In this document: positions 24,301 through 34,718 of the stretch, piece by piece
Numbering within the stretch: the stretch's first letter is position 1
Layout: every line of letters begins with the position of its first letter
Origin: Lophius americanus
Taxonomy: Eukaryota > Chordata > Actinopteri > Lophiiformes > Lophiidae
DNA: 64,000 nucleotides
Direction of reading: 5' to 3'
NCBI GenBank assembly: GCA_037951165.1
Contig: JBBDHG010000063.1
Location: 1,550,001 to 1,614,000 of the forward strand
Notes under the pieces: generated by a model
The model's database searches: none
What the model was told of the DNA's origin: nothing
Seen by the model: only the letters and a program-made list of their open reading frames with translations
Program-made: the position numbers and the translations under genes

Positions 24301-27300
24301 CAAATTATGATTGTGTTCTCTTGGACAAATTTACAAGACCTTGAATACGATATAAACAATGACTTTGATCCTCTCCTTATAACGGCATAATAACGTTTGT
24401 CTAGAATCATCTGGATGTGCCTCTCGGTGTTACTGCAGCACTTACTTTGGCAGTTCTTGTAGTTGTGAATGGATGTTTCTCTACCAAAGGAAAATCGCTG
24501 AGGAACTCGGGCAAAAGTTTAGTAATTTTTCCTCTGATGGTTCTGGCGGAATATTCCAATTTAGGTGATGCTACCCAGCAAGGAACGATATTGTGAGCAT
24601 CAACCTTTAAAAAGAAAATGAGATTTTTCACTTGAAGAACAGATGATGGTGAAATACTAACACAATTTTAAGGAAGGACACCAATCAGCCATGTTATAGA
24701 TACCACTTGCTGGTTTTAATGTTGTGGCTGATTAATGCAGGTCAACAGGTCCTAAATGAAAGGAATATCCTCTCTTGAACTGAGATAAGAGACATTTATC
24801 CATTCATAATAATACAGCACCATAAATGATGAGACATATATTAACCAGCCATAACAATAGGACTGGCCAACAGTATTTCTTTTAGGAGCTGATTAATGTA
24901 TAAAATGAAACGGTGCTAATAACACTGATTCTGACATCTATTTTAGTGAACCAAAGAGAGGAAGACTTAAAAATAAAACAGGAAATAATCAGAGAAAGAT
25001 TACAAGCAATAATATCTATTGACAAAAAAAAAAAAGAAACCTACCTGTATGAGAGGAATTTCCTTTTGGAGCTTCTCTTTGATGTCCTCTAAACATTTAA
25101 GAGTCTCTCTGAGGGGGGAGAAGTCTGTGACCACAGCCCCCATGCTGTAATCTGACACAAAGCCAGGGAGCACTTCCCCCGCTGAACCATGCAGCAAATG
25201 GAACTGGATGTCTAAGGTTTTGCACTCCTGTTTGGGTTAGAAAAAAGAATAGTGATCACCTTGTGGCAAGAAGTACCTGGATAATGAACCACAGAAAATA
25301 AAGTTGCGTTACAAATTTTTTGTTTCCTAAAACTATAAATAGGTGGGAACATAGAATGTCACCGCCTCTATCTAGCTTTACTTTTGATTAAATCAACCTC
25401 TCTTTTTTTAAATTGGGTTGCGAATTAACAAGTGTATTGTTGATCAACGTGTCAGGTTTTCCCATAAAAAAGAATTTATTAAATAAAAAAAATACAAGAA
25501 CCTAATTCAAATATGTCACAATAACCAAGATTCCAGGGCGTATGTGTCCATAATGCTTGTTTTGATCATCTAAAAGTTTTACAAAGAGATGCAGGAAAAT
25601 CTGATATTTCGGAATTGTGAAAAATAATAGCTTATTAATTTTCTGTATTAATACAAACGGAAAAGAAAGAGGTAATTTGATGCTAAACTTAATGTTTTCA
25701 GCTGTACATACAATAAGTGTAAAAAATTCCTTCTCAAGCTAACAGGCCCATATTCTGAGTTAACAGATTCTCACCAGGTTAAAACCACAAATATTCATTT
25801 TAGAAGTCACTCAAAACAACAGAGATAATATAAGAAGAATTGATCATTGATATTGGTCTAGCTTATTTACGACTTGTATAAATGTGTTGTATGTCGCTAC
25901 ATTGCATCAAACTGGATTATATTCCGGACTATCTTCTGGTTGATGGACCAGGAAGCTTCCTCAGACCCTCAGGTTCTTCTCTTTTGACTCACTAACGAAT
26001 GAGCCTAACCCGATTCCTCACTAAACAATTTGGTTAGGCTTTCGTAACAACGCCTCTAGATTTGTAACAAATGAAAAGTGCATGTTTCATAAAATGTATT
26101 ATTATTATTATTAGTTTTCATATTTTATTATAACAATTACTCAATGTTTTGTTTTCTTTTTATCTCCTTGTTTGCTTGATCCTTTCATTTCTTGAATATT
26201 CAGCAGTTATTGTCATTGTCTGAATCTTTAAATTGCGTGGAATATTCTCTAATCCCTTTCCTTTGTTTTCATTCTTTCTCTTCTTCGGCTGTTATCTTTC
26301 GGGGTCGCCACAGCTGATTATCTGTTTCCATCCATAGACCAGTACACTGTTAACCCGAGCCCCAACCGATCCAGATGGAATCAGGTGGTTCCCTTCCTGA
26401 CTCAACCCTCCCTTTTATTCCTCATTCATTTATTCAAATAATTTCCCCGTTGTGGGTTTAATAAAAGGTATATCTTATCTTATCTTACACCTGTCCTGGT
26501 CATTAAAACTTTGTCGTAAATGTTTAAAGTGCTTTCTTCTTTTTAAATATGTAAAACAATTGCAATATTTCTAACATTTTTTGAAAATCCCTTGGAAAAG
26601 CTCTGGGATTCTGTCCTCTAAATCCGGTGAATGCTTAAAAAGACTATTTGTATGAAGAATTCTCATTTCAAGAGAAGAAAAAAATCGGTAAAGAATACCT
26701 TGGCAACTTCTTCCAGTCCTTTCAGCAAGAAGCTGTAATGTCTAAGAGTGGACAGCTCTGATTTTGGGACCATCAGGCAGACACAAACGTGCAGAGGGAG
26801 ATTCTCCTCCATGGCGAGCTTCTGGGCGTAGATCAGAGCCCAATTATCTAAAACACACAAGACATGTTGCCAATGGAGAGGTGGAGAAAAGACCAACAGG
26901 AGTCCCAGAGCAGTCAGTGGTTGTATTTACCTTGCACTCTGTGGTCTCTTGACATCCAGTACACGACTCCCTCTGAGCCCTGTTTCAGCTTCTGACAGTC
27001 AGATATAAAACGGAGGCGCTTTTGGTTGAATTCCATCGCCTTCATCTCGGTCCTCTGCTGCTTCAGCTGATCTGGCAGCCAGCCCTGAGCTCTCTCCTTC
27101 TTCTCATCATCCTCCTGTGTGGGAGCCGGCTTCTGCTTCTTGGCATCGGGCTTTGTGGCAGATTTGACCTTCCTCTTCTTATCAGACATGATGCTGTGGC
27201 TGGTGAAGGACTTTTTCAGACAGGAGAATGCTGTGAAGGGTCTCTGCTTGCTGTTAGCCAGAAGCCTCGACAATGGTTCCAAGTGAGAAGATGTGCTGCG

Positions 27301-27498
27301 GGTAGACCACAATGAAAATTATCAAAAACCCGCCAAAATACCACAGTGGTCCACGAAAAACATTTAAAAAATCAATTACTTCAAAAATAGGTTGCTGTTA
27401 TTATGCTGGCTAAACTGTAATACAAGGAGATACGTCTCATTCACTCCGACTGAATGAGCGTGTAAAATGACTTACCGACTCCAAACACAGTGAAACAT
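21386..27498 (-). CDS. phr: CPD photolyase, class II (deoxyribodipyrimidine photo-lyase)
   Basis: Flavoenzyme that uses blue/UV-A light to split cyclobutane pyrimidine dimers. Coding exons, 5' to 3': 27498-27476, 27295-26931, 26847-26699, 25227-25045, 24604-24446, 23905-23707, 23339-23187, 23056-22935, 21784-21631, 21534-21386. All have GT/AG junctions and join in frame to 551 codons plus TGA. Both class II signatures are present: FIEELVVRRELTDNFCFYN (about residues 385-403) and GVHDQGWAERPIFGKIRYMN (about 510-529). The first ATG (27498) follows an in-frame TGA. It adds 43 basic, serine-rich residues before an internal ATG at 27189, which begins MSDKKRKVK, a nuclear-localisation-like stretch; that start alone gives 508 residues. 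Exons 2-10 are certain; exon 1 is inferred from splice sites and frame. Class II photolyase is present in fish and marsupials and lost from placental mammals. Confidence 0.93.
21958..22240. mobile_element. possible MITE in a photolyase intron
   Basis: Begins GGTGGGTTTACATGG and ends TTTACATAAATCCAAC, an imperfect terminal inverted repeat of about 15 bp. A related terminus occurs at 49862. No coding capacity. Family unknown to me. Confidence 0.4.
22715..22830. repeat. three consecutive hairpin-forming inverted repeats
   Basis: Hairpin 1 has perfect 20-nt arms at 22715-22734 and 22738-22757 with a 3-nt loop. Hairpin 2 has perfect 16-nt arms at 22760-22775 and 22782-22797 with a 6-nt loop. Hairpin 3 has 7-nt arms at 22803-22809 and 22814-22820, enclosed by an outer TTCAAA/TTTGAA pair ending at 22830. 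They lie inside the photolyase intron between the exons at 22935 and 21784. Confidence 0.85.
24668..24740. mobile_element. Tc1-like solo termini
   Basis: ACCAATCAGCCATGTTATAG and GGTTTTAATGTTGTGGCTGA lie about 30 bp apart, as if the whole body of the Tc1-like element had been deleted, leaving the two inverted ends. It lies in a photolyase intron. Confidence 0.55.
26270..26490 (+). mobile_element. retroposon 3'-end fragment
   Basis: Contains TTTCGGGGTCGCCACAGC and a tail ending AATAAAAGGTATATCTTATC followed by repeated TTATC. Both are familiar from 3' ends of fish LINE-type elements. Only a short, non-coding fragment remains, inside a photolyase intron. Confidence 0.5.
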
Positions 27499-27616
27499 AC
27501 AATGATTAAATCAAAAGGAGGTCTGTAATTTGAAGTAAACCAACAAGCACAGTACACAGCATAAGTCCAGTGAGGTAAACGCTGCAACCGGCTCTACATT
27601 TCCTATTATACAACCA

Positions 27617-27691
27617 GTTACAAAAGCACGTTGGATTTGGGTTTTGTAACACAGGGTTATAGTTGAATAGAACTATATTTCCCACAATGCA
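27617..27691 (-). promoter_or_regulatory. candidate photolyase promoter elements
   Basis: Within 200 bp upstream of the first photolyase ATG lie GTTACAAAA (27617-27625), an E'-box CACGTT (27627-27632) and TTTTGTAAC (27642-27650, inverted copy of the first motif). ACTATATTTCCCACAATGCA follows at 27672-27691 and closely resembles the ZNF143/SBS promoter motif. D-box plus E-box modules mediate light induction of fish clock and DNA-repair genes. Here the D-box-like sites depart from the TTAYGTAA consensus, so this is suggestive only. Confidence 0.45.
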
Positions 27692-28218
27692 CCGCGAATA
27701 GTTACTTTGCATCTTCTTCTTTTAAGATTTATTGTTGCTTGCCAAACAACAAATAGGCTCACTACCGTCACCAACTATGGAATGTGGATTATTAAAAGGG
27801 CTGTTGGTCAAAATAAAATCCAGGATTTTTTCAATAAAAGTGCTTCTCTAAGACGGTTTCTAAAAGGGCTCTATCTTCAGTTATTCATCGTATTTTCAAT
27901 CACGTGCGTCTGTCTAAAAATATGATCGGCACAACCCATTTTGGGAGGAAAATGTCTACTAAGAGGAGAAATACAGATCTGTGACATTAATTTAAATTGA
28001 GTGCTCTCGGATTCCCACACTGAAACCTAATTAATCTGTTCTGGAAAAATGCACACATCCAAACACTGTGGCAAGAGTAATGACATTTTATCTTGTAGTA
28101 CATTGTGGCCGGCATATTTTGAACGGTAGTAGTTTTTTCCCCGCATTTTGTTCTTAAAGGGATTCAATGTACTTTTGAAAACGATAATTTTCTTATCAGT
28201 GTGACTATTCTATTTGCA

Positions 28219-28253
28219 AATATATATATATACATATATGTATGTGTGTATGT

Positions 28254-28325
<72 letters not shown>

Positions 28326-28327
28326 GT
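28219..28327. repeat. TA/TG dinucleotide microsatellite between phr and fyttd1
   Basis: A short (TA)n followed by long (TG)n in the 1.2-kb spacer between the two divergent genes. Confidence 0.97.
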
Positions 28328-28570
28328 AAATTGGGTAAAAGCAATACATGTAAACGCGCTAGAATTAAATCTAATTTCCCAATGTTTTCAAGGAAGAAAT
28401 TGAATAATAGAGTAGAAACCCATCTACAAAAAAACTGAAAGCTGTAAAGTGTAAGGATATTCCATCATTTGAATGTTTTTATTAAATACATTAAAATTGT
28501 TAGATTGTTAATTGTTAAATGCAACAAGAGGGTGCTTTACGGGTTCACGCCGTTTACGTTCTGAGCATAG

Positions 28571-28660
28571 TCACGTCATCATCATGCGAAGCCAATCATA
28601 GGCTGACTAGGGCGGGTCATGGCGTCGCTCCTATATTGGCATACAGTTCTAGCGTTACAG
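28571..28660 (+). promoter_or_regulatory. fyttd1 core promoter region
   Basis: TCACGTCA (CRE-like, 28571-28578), GCCAAT (from 28591), GGGCGGG (GC box, about 28611) and an inverted CCAAT (ATTGG near 28636) lie within 155 bp upstream of the fyttd1 start codon. There is no good TATA box. This suits a broadly expressed housekeeping promoter. Confidence 0.5.
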
Positions 28661-28723
28661 TATTATATGGGACAGCTAACTGAAATTGTTTGTTATTTGC
28701 GCTGTCTGTCGTTCTTTTGAAAC

Positions 28724-31700
28724 ATGAACAGAGATAATTTTGCAGCTGGTCGAAGTAGGAAACAAGCGGTTCCCGATAAAGTCGATATGTCATTAGGTAA
28801 GATTGTTCACGTAAATGTTACTAAAATAGAATGCTGGCTAATGTTAGCTCACGGTTAGCCTAGCAGCCCATTGGTTGGGGTCTGTCGGTAGCTAGACTGC
28901 TTTTCAGCATCCACATGCCAATATTTGTCATTGCTGCTGTGGTACATTTCACAGATGACATCATTCGGTTGAACAAAAAAGAACAACAGTTGAAAAAGAG
29001 ACAGGCCATCGTGAACCGCCGCCCAGTTAAGAAGAAAGGCCGTTTAGAGCAGGGAAAGGGAGCTTCGTCACTGGTTGCCGGGGCAGGTTCGAGAGGTCTG
29101 TGCGTTCACTCCCTTCTTCCCCGATTGAATCAATCTCTAAATACTTAATCTCTTTTTATCAGAACAACACAACGAGTATGATGTCGTTTATCTTCATCAG
29201 GTGCTGGCGTACCTCTAGGAGGAGCTCCCATTTTAAGAAACAGAAGGGTCCCCCCATTACCGGGTCGAAGACGAGGTCAAGGGGTCATTACGGGGCTTGC
29301 AGCCAAGAGGCCAGCTGCCCTGCTGAAACGAGTCGGTACATTTAACAGAGCAACCATCAACCAGGTAATGGAGGAAGTTCCACTACAACATAGACGTGCA
29401 CTTGCGTCTGGCCACTGAGAATATTTTCTGCTGCTAAGAACTAGTTACGTCGGTCTTACTATTGATTCATAACTGGAATTGGATAAACAAGAGAATATTA
29501 GCTATTAAAGTAGGAGTCACTGCATCCGTTTACACCAATAAGTCATATTAAAATCACTGATAACTGAGGTCAGAATAACGTTGATGTCCTGTCACTGGGT
29601 GGGATATTTTAGTCAACAAGTGAACATTTTGACCTCAAAGTTAATATGATGGAAGCAGGAAAAGTGTCTTAGCAACTTTGGCAAGGGCCACTTTATGATG
29701 GTAAGATAACTGGGTAACATCAATGCCAAAAACTGCAGGTTTTTGATCCCAGTCAGCAGTTGTTAGTAACTGAGAAACCGGTCTAAGGAAGGACAATTGG
29801 TAAAGTGCCAACAGGGTCACATGCGATCAAGAGCCATCGATGTCCACGGGGTAGCCGAGAGTGGCCCACGTTGTCCAATTCCACAGAAAAGCTACTTAAG
29901 CACAAGTAGCTGAAAAGTTCCTACCAGTCTGAATAGAAATTGCACCACGTGACTGTTTTGGAAACAAATCGGGACCTACACAAAATAAAGCAGTTGGTTT
30001 TTAATGTTGCGGCGGTCCAGTCAAGACTATCCTCAGGGGATGGTTTAAGGTTTCAGAAGACACACTTGTAGAGAAACCAAATATAGAACTAGTCTTGAGC
30101 TATTTGCATATGGTTTATACTATATTTAAAATTGGTGCAGTGTTTTACTTGAGCAAGCAATTTTGTAGTGCGTCTTTGATCTGTTTGTGAGTGAGAATAT
30201 GGCGCCTTTTTACTGTCAACTTTCCCAATATTTCCTCTTATGGGCCACCATTGATCATCTGAGTGTAATGGGTATATAAGTCCCCTCAGCTGTTAAAAGG
30301 CAAATTGACAGGAATAGCATTTCTCTGTAATCTCAATTTGTAAAATCGCTAAATTAATCTAAAACTAATTGTGTAACCAGGATATCATACCAAAATATGA
30401 TTAGTCAACAAGTCTGACCTCTGTGAGGAAGGAGGAAATGGACCAGAGTTTATGGCACTTTTAATATCATGTACTTAACATAACGTAATTATTAAGCAAA
30501 GTACATGGAAATATTTTAAAGCTATCAAAAGTTGGACAGAATTTTGATATTGGAATTTATTGTTGAGGTTTTGATCCACACGTTCAAAATTGCAGAATGT
30601 TATTCCTCATGGAGATTAAATAACTATATCAAACTTACCTTAAAATTGTAATGATTTCCTTCTAAACCTTAAGTAGGTAACACCTGATCTCATCTTAATC
30701 TCAGACAGTGATTTATAGATTCATCATTGTATCCATCTTCATTGTTTCCATTTGGAATGTTTTCATTTTGTGTGAGAAATGGGATTGCTACGAAAGTAAG
30801 CGCTAATGCTGCTTCTAAACATGGTAGACGCTTGATTTAAAATTATGGTTATTGCATTTCTTTTGTGGTTACACCATGTCTGTCAACCACTGTAATTCCC
30901 TTTTCAGAAAAAGGGACAGAAAACAAAGCCCTTCTTTCAGCGCCCTGAAGCTCAGTATAGGAAGCCAGAAGTGCAGAGGCGACCATACAAGCAGCCTAAC
31001 CCACAGAGGAGCCAGAATGTGACATCATTCAGGAGACCATTCCAGCTACAAAGACGGTGAGACCTTATCTGTAACGGCTTGTGTGCAGCCCTACAGTGTT
31101 TATGTTTAATTATTATGAGGATGAACTCAAAGTCAGGATGTTTTATGAGCTATAATATAAAATATAGAGGGATAACTTTTGTACACAGCTGCTTAAACTG
31201 TTTTGTGGTCAACTCATGCAGACCACTGCCGACTGTCCAGCAGACTCAGAGGGAAGGACGCCAGGCTACATTTCTCTTCCGCAGAGGACTAAAGGTACAT
31301 GGTACACATGGGTGACATTTAGATCCTCATTTTTAGATGAGCTCTTTCGTGTGCTGGATTTTACGTTAGCATGTCTAAAGAAACTGTTTTATTCTGATAC
31401 TTCCATCATGTCTAACAACACGACACTTAAATCCACATGTGGAAAAATACTGTTGTCCCTCACTTCATATTACAGATCCAGGCACAGGTGAACAAGCCAA
31501 ATCCTCACCGTCCTCCTGTCCGAACTCGCAAGTAAGTATTATGAGATTTAAGCTGTCATGTATAACAACGTTAAATGTGCCTAAGTAAATATGCCGAAAT
31601 CCGCTGAAGAGTTGAATAATGTCATCGTTGCTCATTTTAGACATGTCAGTTTTGTTTGTGTGATGTAGTGTAACTATTCCACCATCAGGTGGCGTTCCTC

Positions 31701-32576
31701 AGCAACAAGCAGTGGAATCCTGACTATTTCTATTGACAACCCTACAGCGAGGACTCAACCTGAGTAAGTACCTAACATCCCGGAGAAATGCCACACATTG
31801 GAAGACTTAAAGAAGTCCTTTGGTTGCACATTAATGATCTCTCCTATTCATGACAACGCCTCTGCTGTTCTTGACCATAGGTCTGAGAAAAGTACTCGAC
31901 AACTGCGAGATACTTCTGTTACTTTTCCACATTTTGCAGACACTGGGAAAAAAAGAAATGCACGATTGCAGCAGATAGCTTTTCGTACAGTGCGTTAACT
32001 ATTTTCCCGAAACCATCATGACGTAATGTGTTCATTTGACGCATATCTTTGACCAAATCAAATGGTCAGACAGCGGATTTAGGGAGCAGCTGAGCGCTGT
32101 ATAGGCATTTTAAATGTCGATATCACATCAATCGTGATCATTAACCTGCAGGAAGCTAAAAGCCGGTTACGATTAAAATTTGTGCTGCTCAGTCAAGTTC
32201 TTTAAGTTAAAACAAAATGTTGAAATTGAAATATACTTCATCTGGTTCTGACTGACTTCCTTGTAGGCCTCCATCTGCTTGGAAACGGCCTCCTCCAGTT
32301 GCCACCTCTCCTTCCGCCACGGTGGAATCCGTGGAGAAGAAGATTCCTAAGGGAGTCCGTCTGGAGTTTGACATCAACAGTGTTGGGAAACCAGTGAGGG
32401 CTGGATATGCATAGTCACTTTTTTAAATAAAATTGTCATGTGTGCATCATCATGATTTACCATTTTCCCCACAGCGAACATCAATGACCTTGAATGAGCG
32501 ATTCCGCATCCTCAAAGACCTGCGCGCCACCACGGCTCCCAGTCCTAAAGGCAGTCGGTTTGTTACCGTGGGTTAG
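28724..32576 (+). CDS. fyttd1: UAP56-interacting factor (forty-two-three domain protein 1)
   Basis: Nuclear mRNA-export adaptor that binds the helicase UAP56/DDX39B and passes mRNA to the NXF1 export receptor. Coding exons: 28724-28796, 28955-29095, 29201-29364, 30908-31056, 31222-31294, 31476-31531, 31689-31763, 32267-32393, 32475-32576. Joined, they give 319 residues, against 318 as recalled for the human protein. The N-terminal UAP56-binding motif DMSLDDIIRLNKKE is at residues 21-34, split by intron 1. Family-typical blocks follow: GVITGLAAKR, ATFLFRRGLK (191-200), GILTISIDNP (228-237), LEFDINSVGK, MTLNERFRILKD and a final GSRFVTVG. The protein is rich in Arg/Lys and Gln, as expected for an RNA-binding adaptor. 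The donor of exon 2 is ambiguous (28955-29095 chosen; 29089 also keeps frame). It lies head-to-head with phr and tail-to-tail with tsc22d2. Confidence 0.96.
29548..30015 (+). mobile_element. Tc1-like relic in fyttd1 intron 3
   Basis: Plus-strand copy of the 5' half of the fish Tc1 family. It has the terminal block GGGTGGGATATTTTAGTCAAC, then GATGGAAGCAGGAAAAG (start of the transposase), CGGTCTAAGGAAGGACAATT and AGAGTGGCCCACGTTGTCC, and ends near a TTTTAATGTTGCGGC terminus. Frameshifted and stop-filled. Confidence 0.7.
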
Positions 32577-33025
32577 CGGGGGAAAAGTCTGTGACTGGTG
32601 ATGATTGCAAGCCCCGTCATCCTGCTCAGACCCTCACAGTGACCCTCGGCTTTTCTGACGGATGGGACCCTCTGACTTCACCACTGAGGGAGAGGGCAAC
32701 GTGCACAACGGTCAACTAAAAACCTGACGATCTGAAGAATTCATATTGAACAAAAAAAAAGCTCCCATTCATGGTCCCTATAAATGGTCTCCACTGTGTG
32801 TATTGTGGATGTCTCTTAGTGGGAGGGAACAAGTATTTTCTTCCTTCAGGTGTGGAACTGGCACTATATTTAAAGTTGCTCAGACGTGTTCCATTAAGGA
32901 GTTTCCAGAAGGGACTGCTATGTATTGATTAGGGTTGCACCTATGTTCTCAATACCTTTTTTGACATTTTTGGAAATGTTTTGTAATGGTCCTTTAAATA
33001 AACCTGTTTGTCTGTAAGGATGTGG
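32577..33025 (+). other. fyttd1: fyttd1 3' UTR
   Basis: Runs from the stop codon to just past the AATAAA at 32997-33002, followed by TG-rich sequence typical of a cleavage site. An open frame at 32746-32928 inside it has no support as a gene. Confidence 0.65.
32997..33002 (+). terminator. fyttd1: fyttd1 poly(A) signal
   Basis: Canonical AATAAA 420 bp after the stop codon, followed within 20 bp by a GTTTGTCTGT-type downstream element. Confidence 0.75.
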
Positions 33026-33284
33026 TTGAGCTTGAAAAGGTTTGTGGGACATTGATATCAGGCAGTGACATGGAAACCAACCTCCTTTTGTGTCGCTTAC
33101 GTCACATGTAGAGAATTCAGAAACACATTCTCTGCATTGTTAGCGGTGCTGGTGTGGAGTTTTTTAAACAGACAGGATGAGTCAGTTGTATATACTGTTA
33201 TAGGTAGGTTTTTTCCATTAAGCAGAAAAGTATCAACAAATCCTCAGGAAGTTTGTGACAAAAGAAACTGACGTAGTTTTGAAT

Positions 33285-34718
33285 CTGAATATTGCTTTTA
33301 TTTAAATACATTAAAATTTGCAATGTAACAAAACTATTGGCATATGAAAGTCAAACACCATTTATATGAACAAAACATGGCTCACTTCATTTTTCTGTGA
33401 CTAGTGCCGGTAACACTAGGTTATTTTTCTCTTGGCCGACTCCACATCCTTTCCCCCTCATTTAAACTTTTCACAGACTATCTTACAATACGAGTGCTGA
33501 ATAAAAATGAGGTAAGAAAGTGGTTTGAAGATTACAGATCATGCAGAACATGCTCAACAGCAACATAATATTTTGTGAAGCAAGTAACAAAAAAAAAAAA
33601 AATACACGTGTGCATTTAAAAATCAATTTACACAGCTTTTGCATCTTTGGTTACAAAGAAGGTTGATTTCACAGCTTTCCCCCCCTGGGCCCCCTCAGGA
33701 AAACTATTGGGAAATGAAGGAGGGAGGTATGGTAACACTAATTCACCTTTAGAGGAAACTTCCAACAGAGCGGCACGATATGCGCTTTTTGCAGGCTCAC
33801 GATCATGGTGAAGAGTCACACATCGAGGCTCTGAGACATTATGTACATTCATATCAGATCCTGTCTTACCATGAATCGGCAACTTTCAGTATAGATTTAG
33901 TGTTTGACTTTTGCCAATTTATTATTTATTTGCTTACGATTGTATATTGAGCGTTGTGATGGGATGGGAGAGGAATCGATTGACAGGATTGGTGAAATTG
34001 TTCATGTATGAAAATAGCAGCCCTGTAATAAATAAAAACACTTAACAGTAGAACTCAAAAAAGACTGATGCAAGGTTTGGACTTGATGTCAAAGTAACGG
34101 CAGCGGTGTAGCGCTCAACAAAAAAAAAAACAACCCACTCTCTCCCACATCTTACCAACATGAAACAACGATGCTAAAAAATACCCCTTTACCCACTCAG
34201 TTATCTCTTCTTTAAAAAAATAGTTACTCTCTTTTTGACAGTCTCTCCCATGTGTCCCTTATGCAAGGCAAGCTCTTTCCTTACTGCACCCATGGTTTGA
34301 GCTGGCTTCGGATCAGGTCACAGGCTGGTCTGGCTCAGGCTATGAACAGGAAAAATCCTGTCCGCGGGCTTGGAACCAGTTGTCAACTGATCCAGGAACG
34401 TAGCCAGGACTAAATAAAACCTGGCCGACCTCCCTTGACTCCATCTCTACACACTTTTGCTGTCTTAAGTCTTTCTCTCTCGATGATTGCATTAACACTG
34501 GAAAGGCCCACAGTACAGATGCACACACACACAAATTTCAGTCATACTTGGTTACCCATTCCACACACTCACACACCTCACTCACATACAAGCACTGTAC
34601 TTTGTGGTCAAGCTGGTGGCTAAGAAGACATTTTTTTTTATTTCACATACACTAACTGTAATAGGTTGTTGAGACGATGCTTTTATTTCTGCTCTATGCG
34701 AAGCAGCGCAGGTGCGTT
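33285..34718 (-). other. tsc22d2: tsc22d2 3' UTR
   Basis: From the tsc22d2 stop codon to the minus-strand AATAAA at 33302-33297. It holds A-rich and T-rich tracts and no supported open frame. It ends about 260 bp from the fyttd1 poly(A) site, so the two genes converge. Confidence 0.6.
33297..33302 (-). terminator. tsc22d2: tsc22d2 poly(A) signal
   Basis: AATAAA on the minus strand, followed by AAGCAATATTCAG. Placed by the absence of another gene between here and the converging fyttd1 end. Confidence 0.55.

Noticed and set aside
28164..28438. TH-repeat and VC-repeat open frames
   Set aside because: They translate the TG microsatellite between phr and fyttd1.
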